NCBI GenBank assembly: GCA_949738935.1
Contig: CATJCJ010000300.1
Span: 1-38,982 of the forward strand
Direction of reading: 5' to 3'
Source: an uncultured Eubacteriales bacterium
GTDB taxonomy: Bacteria > Bacillota > Clostridia > Lachnospirales > CAG-274
DNA: 38,982 bases
In this document: positions 7,510-16,852 of the stretch, one piece after another
Layout of the letters: every line of letters starts with the position of its first letter
How positions within the stretch are numbered: the stretch's first letter is position 1
Notes under the pieces: generated by a model
Databases searched by the model: none
What the model was told of the DNA's origin: nothing
Seen by the model: the letters and a program-made list of their open reading frames with translations, nothing else
Translations under genes and position numbers: made by a program

Positions 7510-8646
7510 ATGATGAAAATTTTGGACAGATATATTGATGAACTTCTTGAAAAGAGTACGCCTCAAGCACCTGTTTGGAATATTGAAAAAATAAGAAGCG
7601 GAAAGCCTTCTAAATGGAATTATATTGATGGTTGTATGATTAAAGCTATTCTTGAGCTTTATCATATAAGAAAAGATGACAGATATCTTAAATTCGCTGA
7701 TGATTTTATTGATTATTTTGTTCGTGATGATGGGTCTATAGATTCTTATGACCCTGAAGATTATAATATTGATAATGTTAATGCTGGTAAAACATTATTT
7801 GACTTGTATAAATTGACGGGAAAAGAAAAATACAGAAAGGCTATTGACACAATTTATTCTCAGGTTCAAAAACAACCTCGTATTAAGGCTGGAAATTTTT
7901 GGCACAAGAAAATTTATCCAAATCAAGTTTGGCTTGACGGACTTTATATGGGACAACCATTTTATATGCAGTATGAGGTTGAATATAATAGTTGTAAAAA
8001 TTGTATGGACAGTTATAATCAGTTTATAAATGTTTATAATACTATGCGTGATAAAAAGACAGGTCTTTATTATCACGGTTATGATGAGTCAAGAGAAATG
8101 TATTGGGCTGATAAAGAAACAGGTCTGTCTAAAAATTTTTGGCTTAGGGCTTTAGGTTGGTTTGCTATGGCTTTGACTGATACTATTGACATTATGCCTG
8201 AGAGTATGTTTGAGCAAAAAGAAAAACTTTCTTCTATCTACAAAGATTATATTGACTCAATTATTAAATTCCAAGATGAAAGCGGTATGTGGTATCAGGT
8301 TGTTGATAAGGGCGATTTAGAGGGAAATTATCTTGAGACAAGCGGAAGCGCTATTTTGGCTTATGCTATTATGAAAAGCGTTAGAATGGGAATTCTGGGA
8401 GAAGAGTATTTTAAATATGGTAAAAAAGCTTTTGACGGAATCTGCAATAAATATCTTTCGGAAAAAGATGGTGAGCTTCAGCTTGATGGAATTTGCCTTG
8501 TGGCTGGACTAGGTGGCGCAAGCAGACGTGATGGAAGCTTTGAGTATTATATTTCAGAGCCGGTTGTTCAGAATGAAGCTAAAGGTGTTGCTCCTCTGAT
8601 TTTGGCTTATATTGAGATTTTGTATAAGGAACAGAATAATGAATAA
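7510..8646 (+). CDS. GH105 unsaturated rhamnogalacturonyl/glucuronyl hydrolase
   Basis: The start at 7510 follows AAAGGAG (7492-7498); the open frame reaches upstream to 7402 but without a site there. The 378-residue length matches family GH105 (YteR type), an (alpha/alpha)6 barrel that removes unsaturated galacturonate or glucuronate from the ends of oligosaccharides made by polysaccharide lyases. The hallmark VWLDGLYMGQPF contains the predicted catalytic Asp at residue 143, and the FWLRALGWFAMAL block is the second family signature. No signal peptide is visible, so it should act in the cytoplasm on imported fragments. No lyase or sugar transporter lies beside it. The presence of the gene suggests use of plant or host acidic glycans. 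Confidence 0.88.
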   Translation: MMKILDRYIDELLEKSTPQAPVWNIEKIRSGKPSKWNYIDGCMIKAILELYHIRKDDRYLKFADDFIDYFVRDDGSIDSYDPEDYNIDNVNAGKTLFDLYKLTGKEKYRKAIDTIYSQVQKQPRIKAGNFWHKKIYPNQVWLDGLYMGQPFYMQYEVEYNSCKNCMDSYNQFINVYNTMRDKKTGLYYHGYDESREMYWADKETGLSKNFWLRALGWFAMALTDTIDIMPESMFEQKEKLSSIYKDYIDSIIKFQDESGMWYQVVDKGDLEGNYLETSGSAILAYAIMKSVRMGILGEEYFKYGKKAFDGICNKYLSEKDGELQLDGICLVAGLGGASRRDGSFEYYISEPVVQNEAKGVAPLILAYIEILYKEQNNE

Positions 8647-8714
8647 TTTATTGTATGATAAACGAAAGTGGATATGATAAAATCTTTTGGTTATTTTTGC
8701 GTTATTACTTTTAT

Positions 8715-8752
8715 AGAGCATTTGAAAACTAAAATACGCACAAAAAATTATA
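8715..8752 (+). repeat. Partial copy of palindromic repeat family R1
   Basis: GAGCATTTGAAAACTAAAAT, then ACGCACAAAAAATTATA, closely matches 67-106 and the arm of the full R1 copies. Immediately downstream, CCATTAA (8764-8770) and TTAATGG (8793-8799) could pair around a loop, so the copy may be a diverged hairpin rather than a simple fragment. Confidence 0.5.
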
Positions 8753-8907
8753 AAATCTGGTGCTCCATTAATCTTGTTATTAAAAAATTAGGCTTAATGG
8801 GGTATTGGGCAATATCAGTAGATTAAAATTTTATATATTTTAATTATTGATGTTGCCTTTGATGTGGCTTTTGTTTCTTATGGTTGTGGTATTGAAAGGA
8901 GTTTTTT

Positions 8908-9477
8908 ATGGGCAAACAGGTTTGGAAACCGGGTACAGTTCTTTATCCTGTTCCTGCAGTGATGGTGTCATGCGGTGATTTTAATGGTATAAAAAATATT
9001 TTAACTATTGCTTGGACAGGGATTATAAACAGTGACCCGGCAATGACTTATATCTCTGTGCGGCCAGAGAGATATTCATATAATATTATTAAGGATACAG
9101 GTGAGTTTGTCATAAATGTTACAACAGAAGAGTTAGCTTTTGCCGCTGATTTTTGTGGAGTTCGCTCGGGAGAGGATGTTAATAAGTTTAAAAAACTTAA
9201 TCTTTCGGCTGAAAAAGCCAGTATTGTTAAATGTCCTGTTATAGGAGAGAGCCCTATAAATATTGAATGCAAGGTTAAAGATATTGTTAATTTGGGTACG
9301 CATGATATGTTTATATCTGAAGTTGTTTCTGTTCTTTCTGATGAGAAATATATGGATGAGACAGGAAGATTTAATTTTGAAAAAAGCAGACCTTTATGTT
9401 ATTCTCATGGAGAATATTATGGACTTGGTAAATATCTTGGTAAATTTGGATACTCTGTCAAAAAAAATAAAAAATAA
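8908..9477 (+). CDS. Flavin reductase family protein (FMN-binding split barrel)
   Basis: The 189-residue product follows a strong AAAGGAG site. It has the pattern of flavoredoxin / flavin reductase-like proteins: an N-terminal P-VPAVMVSCGD strand pair, NILTIAWTGIINSDPAMTYISVRPERYSYNII for FMN phosphate binding, GEFVINVTTEEL and a C-terminal SHGEYYGLG. Such proteins bind FMN and reduce flavin or pass electrons in anaerobes; the physiological partner is not evident. The gene stands alone between the GH105 gene and the aminotransferase gene. Confidence 0.85.
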   Translation: MGKQVWKPGTVLYPVPAVMVSCGDFNGIKNILTIAWTGIINSDPAMTYISVRPERYSYNIIKDTGEFVINVTTEELAFAADFCGVRSGEDVNKFKKLNLSAEKASIVKCPVIGESPINIECKVKDIVNLGTHDMFISEVVSVLSDEKYMDETGRFNFEKSRPLCYSHGEYYGLGKYLGKFGYSVKKNKK

Positions 9478-9492
9478 AGTGGTTTGTAAGCG

Positions 9493-9529
9493 GGTTTGTG
9501 ATTGATATTTCAGCACAAACCTGTTTTGC
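9493..9529 (+). terminator. Possible hairpin terminator after the flavin reductase gene
   Basis: GGTTTGTG (9493-9500) pairs with CACAAACC (9514-9521) around a 13-base loop, followed by TGTTTTGC. The T-run is short and interrupted, so termination may be partial. Confidence 0.4.
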
Positions 9530-9552
9530 TGTAATTAATGGAGGTATTTTAT

Positions 9553-10743
9553 ATGATTTCTAAAAAAATGTCCGAGCTTGTGAAGAATGGTTCCGCTATT
9601 CGAGCTATGTTTGAAGAGGGAAAGATTATGGCGGAAAAATATGGAAAAGAAAATATTTATGACTTTTCACTTGGTAATCCTTATGTAAATCCCCCTGAGA
9701 GTGTGAAAAACGTTATTTTTGATATTATAAAAAATGAGCCGGAAACTTTTGTTCATGGTTATATGAATAATTGTGGATATGAGGATGTAAGAGTTAAGAT
9801 AGCTAAAAGCGTTAATAAAAAATATGATACAAATTTTGATGAAAATAATATTATTATGACTGTGGGTGCTGCCGGAGCTTTGAATATTGCTTTGAAAACT
9901 ATTATTAATCCTGGAGATGAGGTTATTTTATTTGCTCCTTATTTTGGGGAGTATAATAATTATTTGTCAAATTATGACGCTGTTCCGATTGTTGTAAAGC
10001 CTGACTTTGAAAGATTTTCAATTAATTTTGATGATTTTGAGAAAAAACTAAGTTCAAAAACAAAGGCTGTTATTATAAATAATCCTAATAATCCAACTGG
10101 TATGGTTTATTCTCAAGAAGATATTGAGAAACTTACCTCTATTTTGGAAAACAAGCAGATTGAGTTTGAAAACTCAATTTATCTTATTTCGGACGAGCCT
10201 TATAGGGAATTGATTTTTGAGGGAAACTCTATACCTTATTTAACAAAGTTTTATAAAAATACTTTTGTTGGATATTCTTACAGTAAAACATTATCTCTTC
10301 CTGGTGAGAGAATAGGATATCTTGTTGTTCCGTCAGAAATGGACGATTATGAGGAGATTTTTGGTGCTCTTGGTGTCGCTAACAGAATACTTGGATATGT
10401 TAACGCGCCATCTCTTTTTCAAAGAGTTATTGCCGAGTGTGTTGATGATACCGCTGACTTAAGTGTTTATGAGGAAAATAAAAATATACTTTTTAGTGCT
10501 CTCAAAAGATATGGCTATGAGTGTATTGAACCTAAAGGAACTTTTTATATGTTTCCTAAGTGTTTTATTCAAGATGATAAGGCTTTTTGTGAAAAAGCCA
10601 AGGAATTTAGGATTATTATTGTTCCGGGCTCGACTTTTGCTTGTCCCGGTTATTTTAGAATAGCTTATTGTGTCGATAAAAAAACAGTTATTAACTCTCT
10701 TGATAGTTTTAAAATTCTTGCGGAAAGTTTTTTAAGAGCGTAA
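9553..10743 (+). CDS. PLP-dependent class I/II aminotransferase
   Basis: The start at 9553 is preceded by GGAGGT (9540-9545); an in-frame ATG at 9538 lacks a site. The 396-residue protein has fold-type I aminotransferase motifs: the NNPNNPTG loop, SDEPYREL, and YSYSKTLSLPGERIG with the Schiff-base lysine K245. The closest general class is aspartate or aromatic aminotransferases that use 2-oxoglutarate; the substrate cannot be assigned. The gene is monocistronic, with a new promoter downstream for the asp23 operon. Confidence 0.88.
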   Translation: MISKKMSELVKNGSAIRAMFEEGKIMAEKYGKENIYDFSLGNPYVNPPESVKNVIFDIIKNEPETFVHGYMNNCGYEDVRVKIAKSVNKKYDTNFDENNIIMTVGAAGALNIALKTIINPGDEVILFAPYFGEYNNYLSNYDAVPIVVKPDFERFSINFDDFEKKLSSKTKAVIINNPNNPTGMVYSQEDIEKLTSILENKQIEFENSIYLISDEPYRELIFEGNSIPYLTKFYKNTFVGYSYSKTLSLPGERIGYLVVPSEMDDYEEIFGALGVANRILGYVNAPSLFQRVIAECVDDTADLSVYEENKNILFSALKRYGYECIEPKGTFYMFPKCFIQDDKAFCEKAKEFRIIIVPGSTFACPGYFRIAYCVDKKTVINSLDSFKILAESFLRA

Positions 10744-10746
10744 AAC

Positions 10747-10774
10747 TTGCAAATTATTGAAAACCTGTTATAAT
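10747..10774 (+). promoter_or_regulatory. Sigma-A promoter, extended -10, for the asp23-nusB operon
   Basis: TTGCAA (10747-10752) and TATAAT (10769-10774) are 16 bases apart, with a TG one base before the -10. It lies about 40 bases upstream of the asp23-like start and is well placed to drive the run of genes to nadK. Confidence 0.65.
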
Positions 10775-10814
10775 TAATTTATTATTTATTATATTTATGA
10801 AAGGAAGTGTTTAT

Positions 10815-11195
10815 ATGGCAGAGGAAAAATCAAGTTTTAAAGGCCTGGGACAGGTTAATATTTCTGACAACGTTATTTCTATTATCGCGGGGACAGCCGC
10901 GTTGCGAGTTGATGGCATTGTTGGTATGTCCGGTAATTTTGCGGGAGATATAATTGAGATGCTTGGAAAAAAGAATTTTTCAAAAGGCGTTTCTATAGCT
11001 ATTGAAGACGGAAATGTTCAAATTTCTCTTGATATTATTGTTAAATTTGGAAGTAAAGTTCATGAGGTTGCTCTCGCCGCACAGAAAAACGTTAAAACAG
11101 CTGTTGAGAATATGACAGGACTTTCTGTTGTTTCGGTTGATATTAATATTTCGAGCCTTGTATTTGAAAAAAATAAACCTATGGGGCAGTTTTGA
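10815..11195 (+). CDS. Asp23/Gls24 family envelope stress response protein
   Basis: The start at 10815 follows AAAGGAAG. The 126-residue protein is a typical Asp23/Gls24 domain: LGQVNISDNVISIIAGTAAL, then VDGIVGMSG, and the VQISLDIIVKFGSKVHEVA strand. The family is small, cytoplasmic and often membrane-peripheral, linked with cell envelope homeostasis in Gram-positives. In many Clostridia this gene lies directly ahead of nusB, as here. The exact molecular role is not known. Confidence 0.88.
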   Translation: MAEEKSSFKGLGQVNISDNVISIIAGTAALRVDGIVGMSGNFAGDIIEMLGKKNFSKGVSIAIEDGNVQISLDIIVKFGSKVHEVALAAQKNVKTAVENMTGLSVVSVDINISSLVFEKNKPMGQF

Positions 11196-11264
11196 TAAGA
11201 GAGTTTTAACCTTACAAAATAAGTTCCCTTGAGTTATTCACGTTGATTTTAAAGGAGTGTAAAG

Positions 11265-11672
11265 ATGAGCAGAAGAACGGCGAGAGAACATATTTTTAAA
11301 ATAATATTTCAAACTGAGTTTTACAAAGAAGAAGAAATTGACGATGCTATTGAAATTTATAAAGAGAATATTGAGAACTCAAATGAATCTGATATGAAAT
11401 TTATAAAAGACGAAATTAAAGGTATTATGGAAAATAAAGGTGTTATTGATGATACCATAAATAGATACGCGCAAGGCTGGGAGGTTGGTCGTCTCGCTAA
11501 AGTTGATTTGGCTATTTTGAGGCTTGCTGTTTATGAGATTTTATATGTTGACGATATTCCAAACAGAGTTACTGTTAATGAGGCGGTTGAGTTGACAAAG
11601 ACGTTTAGTTCAGATAAATCACCGGCGTTTGTGAATGGAGTTTTGGGGAGAGTTATAACCAATGTTTTGTAA
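11265..11672 (+). CDS. nusB: Transcription antitermination factor NusB
   Basis: The 135-residue protein follows AAAGGAGTG. It starts with SRRTAREHIFKIIFQTEFY and carries the NusB core WEVGRLAKVDLAILRLAVYE plus IPNRVTVNEAVELTKTFS. NusB binds boxA RNA with S10 (NusE) and suppresses premature termination in rRNA operons. Length and order (asp23-nusB-xseA) are standard for Clostridia. Confidence 0.96.
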   Translation: MSRRTAREHIFKIIFQTEFYKEEEIDDAIEIYKENIENSNESDMKFIKDEIKGIMENKGVIDDTINRYAQGWEVGRLAKVDLAILRLAVYEILYVDDIPNRVTVNEAVELTKTFSSDKSPAFVNGVLGRVITNVL

Positions 11673-11746
11673 GGTAACATTTATAAAGGTTTTGAGATTT
11701 TAATTTATGGGTAGTTATTGTAAAATTTTCGCTTTGGGAGTTTAAT

Positions 11747-12970
11747 ATGAAAGCTCATATATATTCGGTTTCACAGATAAATAAATATATTAAAAAATTG
11801 CTTGAAAATGATGTTTTTTTGAATGATGTTTTTATTGAGGCGGAAATCTCAAATTTTAAGGCTCATGGTTCGGGTCATTTTTACTTTACTCTTAAAGATG
11901 AGTATGCCTCTATGAATGTTGTTATGTATAAATCTTATGCTGAAAAAATTAAATTTTCTCCCGAAAATGGTATGAAAGTTACAGTTTATGGTTATATATC
12001 TCTTTATGAGAAAACGGGACAGTATCAGCTTTATGCTTATATTATGGAGCCTACGGGAAAAGGAGCTTTATATGCCGCTTTTGAGCAGCTTAAGGAACGT
12101 CTTGAAAAAGAGGGTTTTTTTGATGTGTCAAAAAAGAAAAGTCTTCCAAAATTTCCTAGGAGAATCGCTGTTATAACATCTCCTACCGGAGCGGCTGTCA
12201 GAGATATCATACAAATTTTAAATAGAAGAAATCCAAATATTAAATTGATTATTGTTCCTGTTTTGGTTCAGGGAGATTTTGCGTCAAAAAGTATTTGTGA
12301 TGGTCTGCGGCTTATTAACAGATATAAAAATGTTGATATTATTATTCTTGGCAGAGGCGGCGGCTCTATTGAGGATTTATGGTGTTTTAATGATGAAAAA
12401 GTGGCCAGGGCTGTTTTTAAATCTAAAATTCCTGTTATTTCGGCAGTTGGACATGAGACGGATTTTACAATTACAGATTTTGTTGCTGATTTTAGGGCGC
12501 CAACGCCTTCAGCGGCGGCTGAAATTGCCGCGCCTTGTCTTGATGATATTAAAAACAATGTTTTATCTCTTTATGAAGAGTTGTCCTATAATTTTGAAAA
12601 TAAGAAACAGAAATATGAAAATAGGTTAAAGAATATTGTTGATTTTTCATTTTTTAAATATCCTCTTGATAGAATTCATGATATGAAAAAACAAATTGAG
12701 AAATTATATAAGGATATGGATAAAGTTGTTTCTTATAAACTAGAAAAAAATGAGATTAATTTTAAAAATCTCGTCTCTCGTCTTGAGGATTTTTCTCCTA
12801 TGAATGTTATAAAAAGAGGATTTTCTCTTGTTTATAAAGATGATGAAATTATAAGTTCTATTAACTCTGTTTCTGAAAATGATATTATTGATATAAAATT
12901 AAGTGATGGATACATTAAAGGCAAAGTTATTGAAAAAGGTGATTTGAATGCCAAAAAAGAAAACTTTTGA
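11747..12970 (+). CDS. xseA: Exodeoxyribonuclease VII large subunit
   Basis: The 407-residue protein follows GGGAG (11736-11740). It has the N-terminal OB fold (VFIEAEISNFKAHGSGHFYFTLKD), the catalytic region with TSPTGAAVRDII, GRGGGSIEDLWCFND and GHETDFTITDFVADFRAPTPS, and a long coiled-coil C-terminal part. With XseB it forms exonuclease VII, which degrades single-stranded DNA from both ends. It overlaps xseB by 23 bases, consistent with translational coupling. Confidence 0.97.
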   Translation: MKAHIYSVSQINKYIKKLLENDVFLNDVFIEAEISNFKAHGSGHFYFTLKDEYASMNVVMYKSYAEKIKFSPENGMKVTVYGYISLYEKTGQYQLYAYIMEPTGKGALYAAFEQLKERLEKEGFFDVSKKKSLPKFPRRIAVITSPTGAAVRDIIQILNRRNPNIKLIIVPVLVQGDFASKSICDGLRLINRYKNVDIIILGRGGGSIEDLWCFNDEKVARAVFKSKIPVISAVGHETDFTITDFVADFRAPTPSAAAEIAAPCLDDIKNNVLSLYEELSYNFENKKQKYENRLKNIVDFSFFKYPLDRIHDMKKQIEKLYKDMDKVVSYKLEKNEINFKNLVSRLEDFSPMNVIKRGFSLVYKDDEIISSINSVSENDIIDIKLSDGYIKGKVIEKGDLNAKKENF

Positions 12971-13181
12971 ACAAGCTATCTTAAGATTGGAAGAAATTAT
13001 CGCTAGCATTGAGAATAATGAAACAACTCTTGAAGAGTCGGTTAAGTTATATAAGGAGGGAATTGATTTGTCTGTTTTTTGTGGCAATCAATTAAAAAAA
13101 ACAGAACAAGAGGTTATTCTTCTTAAGGAAAGCGCTGATAAAGTCTTTACTGAAGAGCCTTTTGACTATGAGGGAGAATAA
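12948..13181 (+). CDS. xseB: Exodeoxyribonuclease VII small subunit
   Basis: The 77-residue protein starts inside xseA behind AAAGGTG. It shows the conserved FEQAILRLEEIIASIENNE and LEESVKLYKEGIDLSVFC helices. Several copies bind the XseA coiled coil. The gene ends five bases before ispA. Confidence 0.95.
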   Translation: MPKKKTFEQAILRLEEIIASIENNETTLEESVKLYKEGIDLSVFCGNQLKKTEQEVILLKESADKVFTEEPFDYEGE

Positions 13182-13186
13182 AATTT

Positions 13187-14074
13187 ATGAATAGTAAAGA
13201 TTTTGAGAGGAAATTAAATGGTTATATTGAGTTTATTGAAAATAGGCTGGATAAATTGCTTGAGGTTAAATACCCAAGTGAGATTTATGAAAGTATAAGG
13301 TATAGTGTTTTTGCCGGAGGGAAAAGGCTTAGACCTGTTTTACTTTTGGCTTCTTGCGAGATGTTTGGAGGAAATTTGGAAGACGCTGCTGATTTTGCGT
13401 GCGCTGTTGAGATGATACACACATATTCTCTTATACATGACGATTTGCCGGCTATGGATAATGATGATTTTAGAAGAGGCAAACTCACTTGTCATAAAAA
13501 ATTTGGTGAGGATTTGGCTGTTTTGGCTGGAGACGCTCTTTTAAACAAAGCTTATGAGGTTATGGTTCATTCTGTTATTTTGAGAAAGAACGCAAAACTT
13601 GTGAAAGCTATGGAATATATTGCCGAATGTTCAGGTATGGATGGAATGGTTGGAGGTCAAGTTGTTGATGTGTTGTCTGAGGGAAAGAAGATTAATTCTG
13701 ATACTCTTTTATATATTCATAAAAATAAAACAGCCGCTCTTATTACCGCTCCGCTTAAAGCCGGAGGAATTATTGGCGGTTGTCTGGAAAAAGAAATTAA
13801 TCTTCTTGAAAAGGTTGGTTACAATATTGGTGTGGCTTTTCAAATTAAGGATGATATTCTTGATGTTACAAGTACAGCGGATGTACTTGGAAAGCCGATT
13901 TTAAGCGATGAAAAAAATAAAAAAACAACGTATGTTACTATGTATGGAATTGAAAAAGCTCAATGTGATATTGAAAGTTTCTCAAATGAGGCTTTAGATA
14001 TTATTAGCTGTTTTGGTGAAAAAAGTGATTTTCTTTATGAGTATATTAAAAATCTTATTACAAGGGTAAAATGA
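13187..14074 (+). CDS. ispA: Farnesyl diphosphate synthase (polyprenyl synthetase family)
   Basis: The 295-residue protein has both Asp-rich motifs of trans-prenyltransferases: D85-D86-LPAM-D91 and D222-D223-IL-D226, plus GGKRLRP near the N terminus. It condenses IPP with DMAPP and GPP to give farnesyl diphosphate. Its position between xseB and dxs is the common Gram-positive arrangement and links exonuclease VII genes with the MEP pathway. Confidence 0.94.
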   Translation: MNSKDFERKLNGYIEFIENRLDKLLEVKYPSEIYESIRYSVFAGGKRLRPVLLLASCEMFGGNLEDAADFACAVEMIHTYSLIHDDLPAMDNDDFRRGKLTCHKKFGEDLAVLAGDALLNKAYEVMVHSVILRKNAKLVKAMEYIAECSGMDGMVGGQVVDVLSEGKKINSDTLLYIHKNKTAALITAPLKAGGIIGGCLEKEINLLEKVGYNIGVAFQIKDDILDVTSTADVLGKPILSDEKNKKTTYVTMYGIEKAQCDIESFSNEALDIISCFGEKSDFLYEYIKNLITRVK

Positions 14075-14116
14075 AAAAGAAATTTGAGACTATAATTTAT
14101 TGAAAGTGGTATTGCT

Positions 14117-15991
14117 ATGAGGTATTTGGATAGTATTAATTTCCCCGGTGATTTAAAGAAATTAAAAAAAAGTGAGCTTTCTGTTTTAGCGGAAGAAATA
14201 AGGGAGTTTCTTATAAACTCTGTTGCTAAAACGGGGGGGCATCTTGCCTCTAATCTTGGAGTTGTTGAGCTTACATTGGCTTTACATTATTGTTTTGATT
14301 TTCTCAAAGATAAAATTGTTTGGGATGTTGGACATCAATCCTATACCCATAAAATTTTAACAGGAAGAAAAGATAAATTTGATAGTTTGAGAAAAAAAGA
14401 TGGTTTAAGTGGTTTTCCTAAAAAAGATGAAAGCGAATATGACGCTTTTGATACAGGTCATAGCTCTACTTCTATATCTTCGGGTCTTGGGCTTGCTCAG
14501 GCAAGGGATTTATTGGGAGAAAAATATAATGTTGTCTCAGTAATTGGAGATGGTTCTATGACAGGAGGTCTTGTATATGAGGCGTTGAATAACGCCGCCA
14601 GAAATAATAATAAATTTATTATTATTTTAAATGATAATCAAATGTCCATCTCAAAAAACGTTGGCGCTATGAGTAAATATTTGACTGAGTTGCGTTCGGC
14701 GCCTAAATATATTGAGGTTAAAAAAGATGTTTCGGAGCTTTTAAACAGTTTACCTGTTTTTGGCTCAAAAGTAAACAAGGTTCTTGAAAAAACAAAGGAC
14801 AGCATAAAATATGCTCTTTTGCCTACAGTTATGTTTGAGCAGCTTGGCATAAAATATATTGGACCTATTGATGGACATAATATTAGTGGACTTATCAATG
14901 TTTTTGACAGAGTTAAAAAATTTAATAAGCCTGTTTTGATACACGTTTTGACTATTAAGGGAAAAGGCTACGCTAAAGCTGAGAAATATCCATCCAAATA
15001 TCATGGAATAGGTCCTTTTGATGTCGCTACGGGAGTGCCTTTTTTAAAAAAATCCGGTGAGACTTATTCTGAGGTTTTTGGAAGAGTTCTTTGCGGACTT
15101 TCAGCTAAAAATAAAAAAATTGTGGCTGTTACCGCCGCTATGCCTTTAGGAACCGGTCTTGATTTTTTTTCGAGAGCTTATTCAAAAAGGTTTTTTGATG
15201 TTGGAATTGCTGAAGAACACGCTGTTACTTTTGCGGCTGGTATGGCGAGAGGAGGGTTTATTCCTGTTTTCGCTGTTTATTCAACATTTTTACAGAGAAG
15301 TTATGACCAAATTCTTCATGATATTTGTATCCAAAAGCTTCATGTTGTTTTCGCGCTTGACAGAGCGGGAATTGTTGGAGATGACGGAGAAACTCATCAG
15401 GGAATTTATGATTTGTCTTATTTATCTCATATACCTAATATGACGGTTATGGCGCCTAAAAATAAATTTGAGTTTGAAAAAATGCTTGAGTTTGCTGTAA
15501 ATAAGTTTGACGGACCTATCGCTGTCAGATATCCAAAAGGGGTGGCGTCAAATATTTTTGAGAGTTTTGATAGTGAGATTGAGTTCGGAAAATCAGAGTA
15601 TATTTTTGATGGAAAGGAAATCGCTTTGATTTTTGTGGGTAATATGGCGGAAATAGCTTTTCAGGTTTATAATAGGCTTGTTATGAAAGGTTATAATCCG
15701 GCGTTGATTAATGCCAGATTTATTAAGCCTGTTGATATTGATTTGATTAAGGATATAGAAAATCGCTTTGAATATATTTTTACTGTTGAGGATAATATAA
15801 ATTCAGGCGGATTTGGATGCAATCTTAATTTGGCTCTTATTAATAGTAAAGTGTTTGGAAAAAAGATATACAATTTTTCTTTTCCGGATGTATTTGTTAA
15901 ACAGGGAAGCAAAGATGAGATTTATAAAGAATATGAACTTGATTCTGAAAGTATATTTAAAAATATTATTTCCTTTATTGATAAATATTGA
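14117..15991 (+). CDS. dxs: 1-deoxy-D-xylulose-5-phosphate synthase
   Basis: The 624-residue protein has the thiamine diphosphate motif (GDGSMTGG through EALNNA), the histidine-bearing WDVGHQSYTHKILTGR, and the transketolase-like C-terminal half with DRAGIVGDDGETHQGIYDLS. It makes DXP from pyruvate and glyceraldehyde 3-phosphate, the first step of the MEP isoprenoid pathway, and so feeds ispA just upstream. The ribosome binding site (GAAAGTGG) is weaker than its neighbours'. Confidence 0.97.
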   Translation: MRYLDSINFPGDLKKLKKSELSVLAEEIREFLINSVAKTGGHLASNLGVVELTLALHYCFDFLKDKIVWDVGHQSYTHKILTGRKDKFDSLRKKDGLSGFPKKDESEYDAFDTGHSSTSISSGLGLAQARDLLGEKYNVVSVIGDGSMTGGLVYEALNNAARNNNKFIIILNDNQMSISKNVGAMSKYLTELRSAPKYIEVKKDVSELLNSLPVFGSKVNKVLEKTKDSIKYALLPTVMFEQLGIKYIGPIDGHNISGLINVFDRVKKFNKPVLIHVLTIKGKGYAKAEKYPSKYHGIGPFDVATGVPFLKKSGETYSEVFGRVLCGLSAKNKKIVAVTAAMPLGTGLDFFSRAYSKRFFDVGIAEEHAVTFAAGMARGGFIPVFAVYSTFLQRSYDQILHDICIQKLHVVFALDRAGIVGDDGETHQGIYDLSYLSHIPNMTVMAPKNKFEFEKMLEFAVNKFDGPIAVRYPKGVASNIFESFDSEIEFGKSEYIFDGKEIALIFVGNMAEIAFQVYNRLVMKGYNPALINARFIKPVDIDLIKDIENRFEYIFTVEDNINSGGFGCNLNLALINSKVFGKKIYNFSFPDVFVKQGSKDEIYKEYELDSESIFKNIISFIDKY

Positions 15992-16042
15992 AATTTGAGA
16001 TTGGCTGTAAATAATTGACTATGTGATGAATAGGTTGATTTT

Positions 16043-16852
16043 ATGAATGATAAAGTTAGACTTGATATTGTTTTAAGAGATAAATTTGGATTTTCGAGGG
16101 AAAGAGCGAAAGAGGTTATTGAAAAAGGTTATGTTTCTTCTAACGGAAAAATATTTTGTAAGTCCGGTGAGAAAATTTTTTCTGATATTGATATTAAAGT
16201 TGATGAGAGAGGATTTCTGAAATATGTTGGAAGAGGAGGGCTTAAGCTCGAAAAAGCTATTGAGCTATTCGATATAAACATATTGAATAGGATTTGTGTT
16301 GATGTTGGAGCTTCAACGGGCGGTTTTACGGATTGTATGCTTAAGTATGGCGCTAAAAAGGTTTACGCTGTTGATGTTGGAAGAGGACAGCTTTCAGATA
16401 TTATTAAAGATAACCCTAGAGTTGTGTCTTTTGAAAATACAAATATTACCTCTCTGACAAAAAATGATTTTCCTTTAAGTGTTGATTTTGCTTCGATTGA
16501 TGTTTCTTTTGTTTCTCTAACAAAAATTTTGTCTTATGTTAAAGATATTTTAAATGAAAACGGAGAGGCTGTGGCTCTTATAAAACCTCAGTTTGAGGCG
16601 GGAAAAAAGAATATTAGCCGTAAAGGAATTGTCAAAAGTGTTAAAATACATAAAAATGTTGTTAAAACTGTATTTATTTATGTTTCAGAAATTGGTTTTA
16701 GCATAAAAAATTTCTCTTTTTCACCAATAAAGGGTTCTGACGGAAATATTGAATATATTATTTATATATCGAAAAATGACAGCGGTATTAAATCATCTGA
16801 TTTTGATAATATTATTGATAATGTTATTTTCGAGGCTGGGAGAGTTTTATGA
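16043..16852 (+). CDS. tlyA: TlyA family rRNA 2'-O-methyltransferase
   Basis: The 269-residue protein starts with an S4 RNA-binding domain (VRLDIVLRDKFGFSRERAK, residues 4-60). An FtsJ/RrmJ-like SAM domain follows, with DVGASTGGFTDCML and the acidic VDVGRGQL segment. TlyA proteins methylate 2'-hydroxyls in 16S or 23S rRNA; some homologues are called hemolysins for historical reasons. The gene is coupled to nadK by a 4-base overlap. Confidence 0.92.
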   Translation: MNDKVRLDIVLRDKFGFSRERAKEVIEKGYVSSNGKIFCKSGEKIFSDIDIKVDERGFLKYVGRGGLKLEKAIELFDINILNRICVDVGASTGGFTDCMLKYGAKKVYAVDVGRGQLSDIIKDNPRVVSFENTNITSLTKNDFPLSVDFASIDVSFVSLTKILSYVKDILNENGEAVALIKPQFEAGKKNISRKGIVKSVKIHKNVVKTVFIYVSEIGFSIKNFSFSPIKGSDGNIEYIIYISKNDSGIKSSDFDNIIDNVIFEAGRVL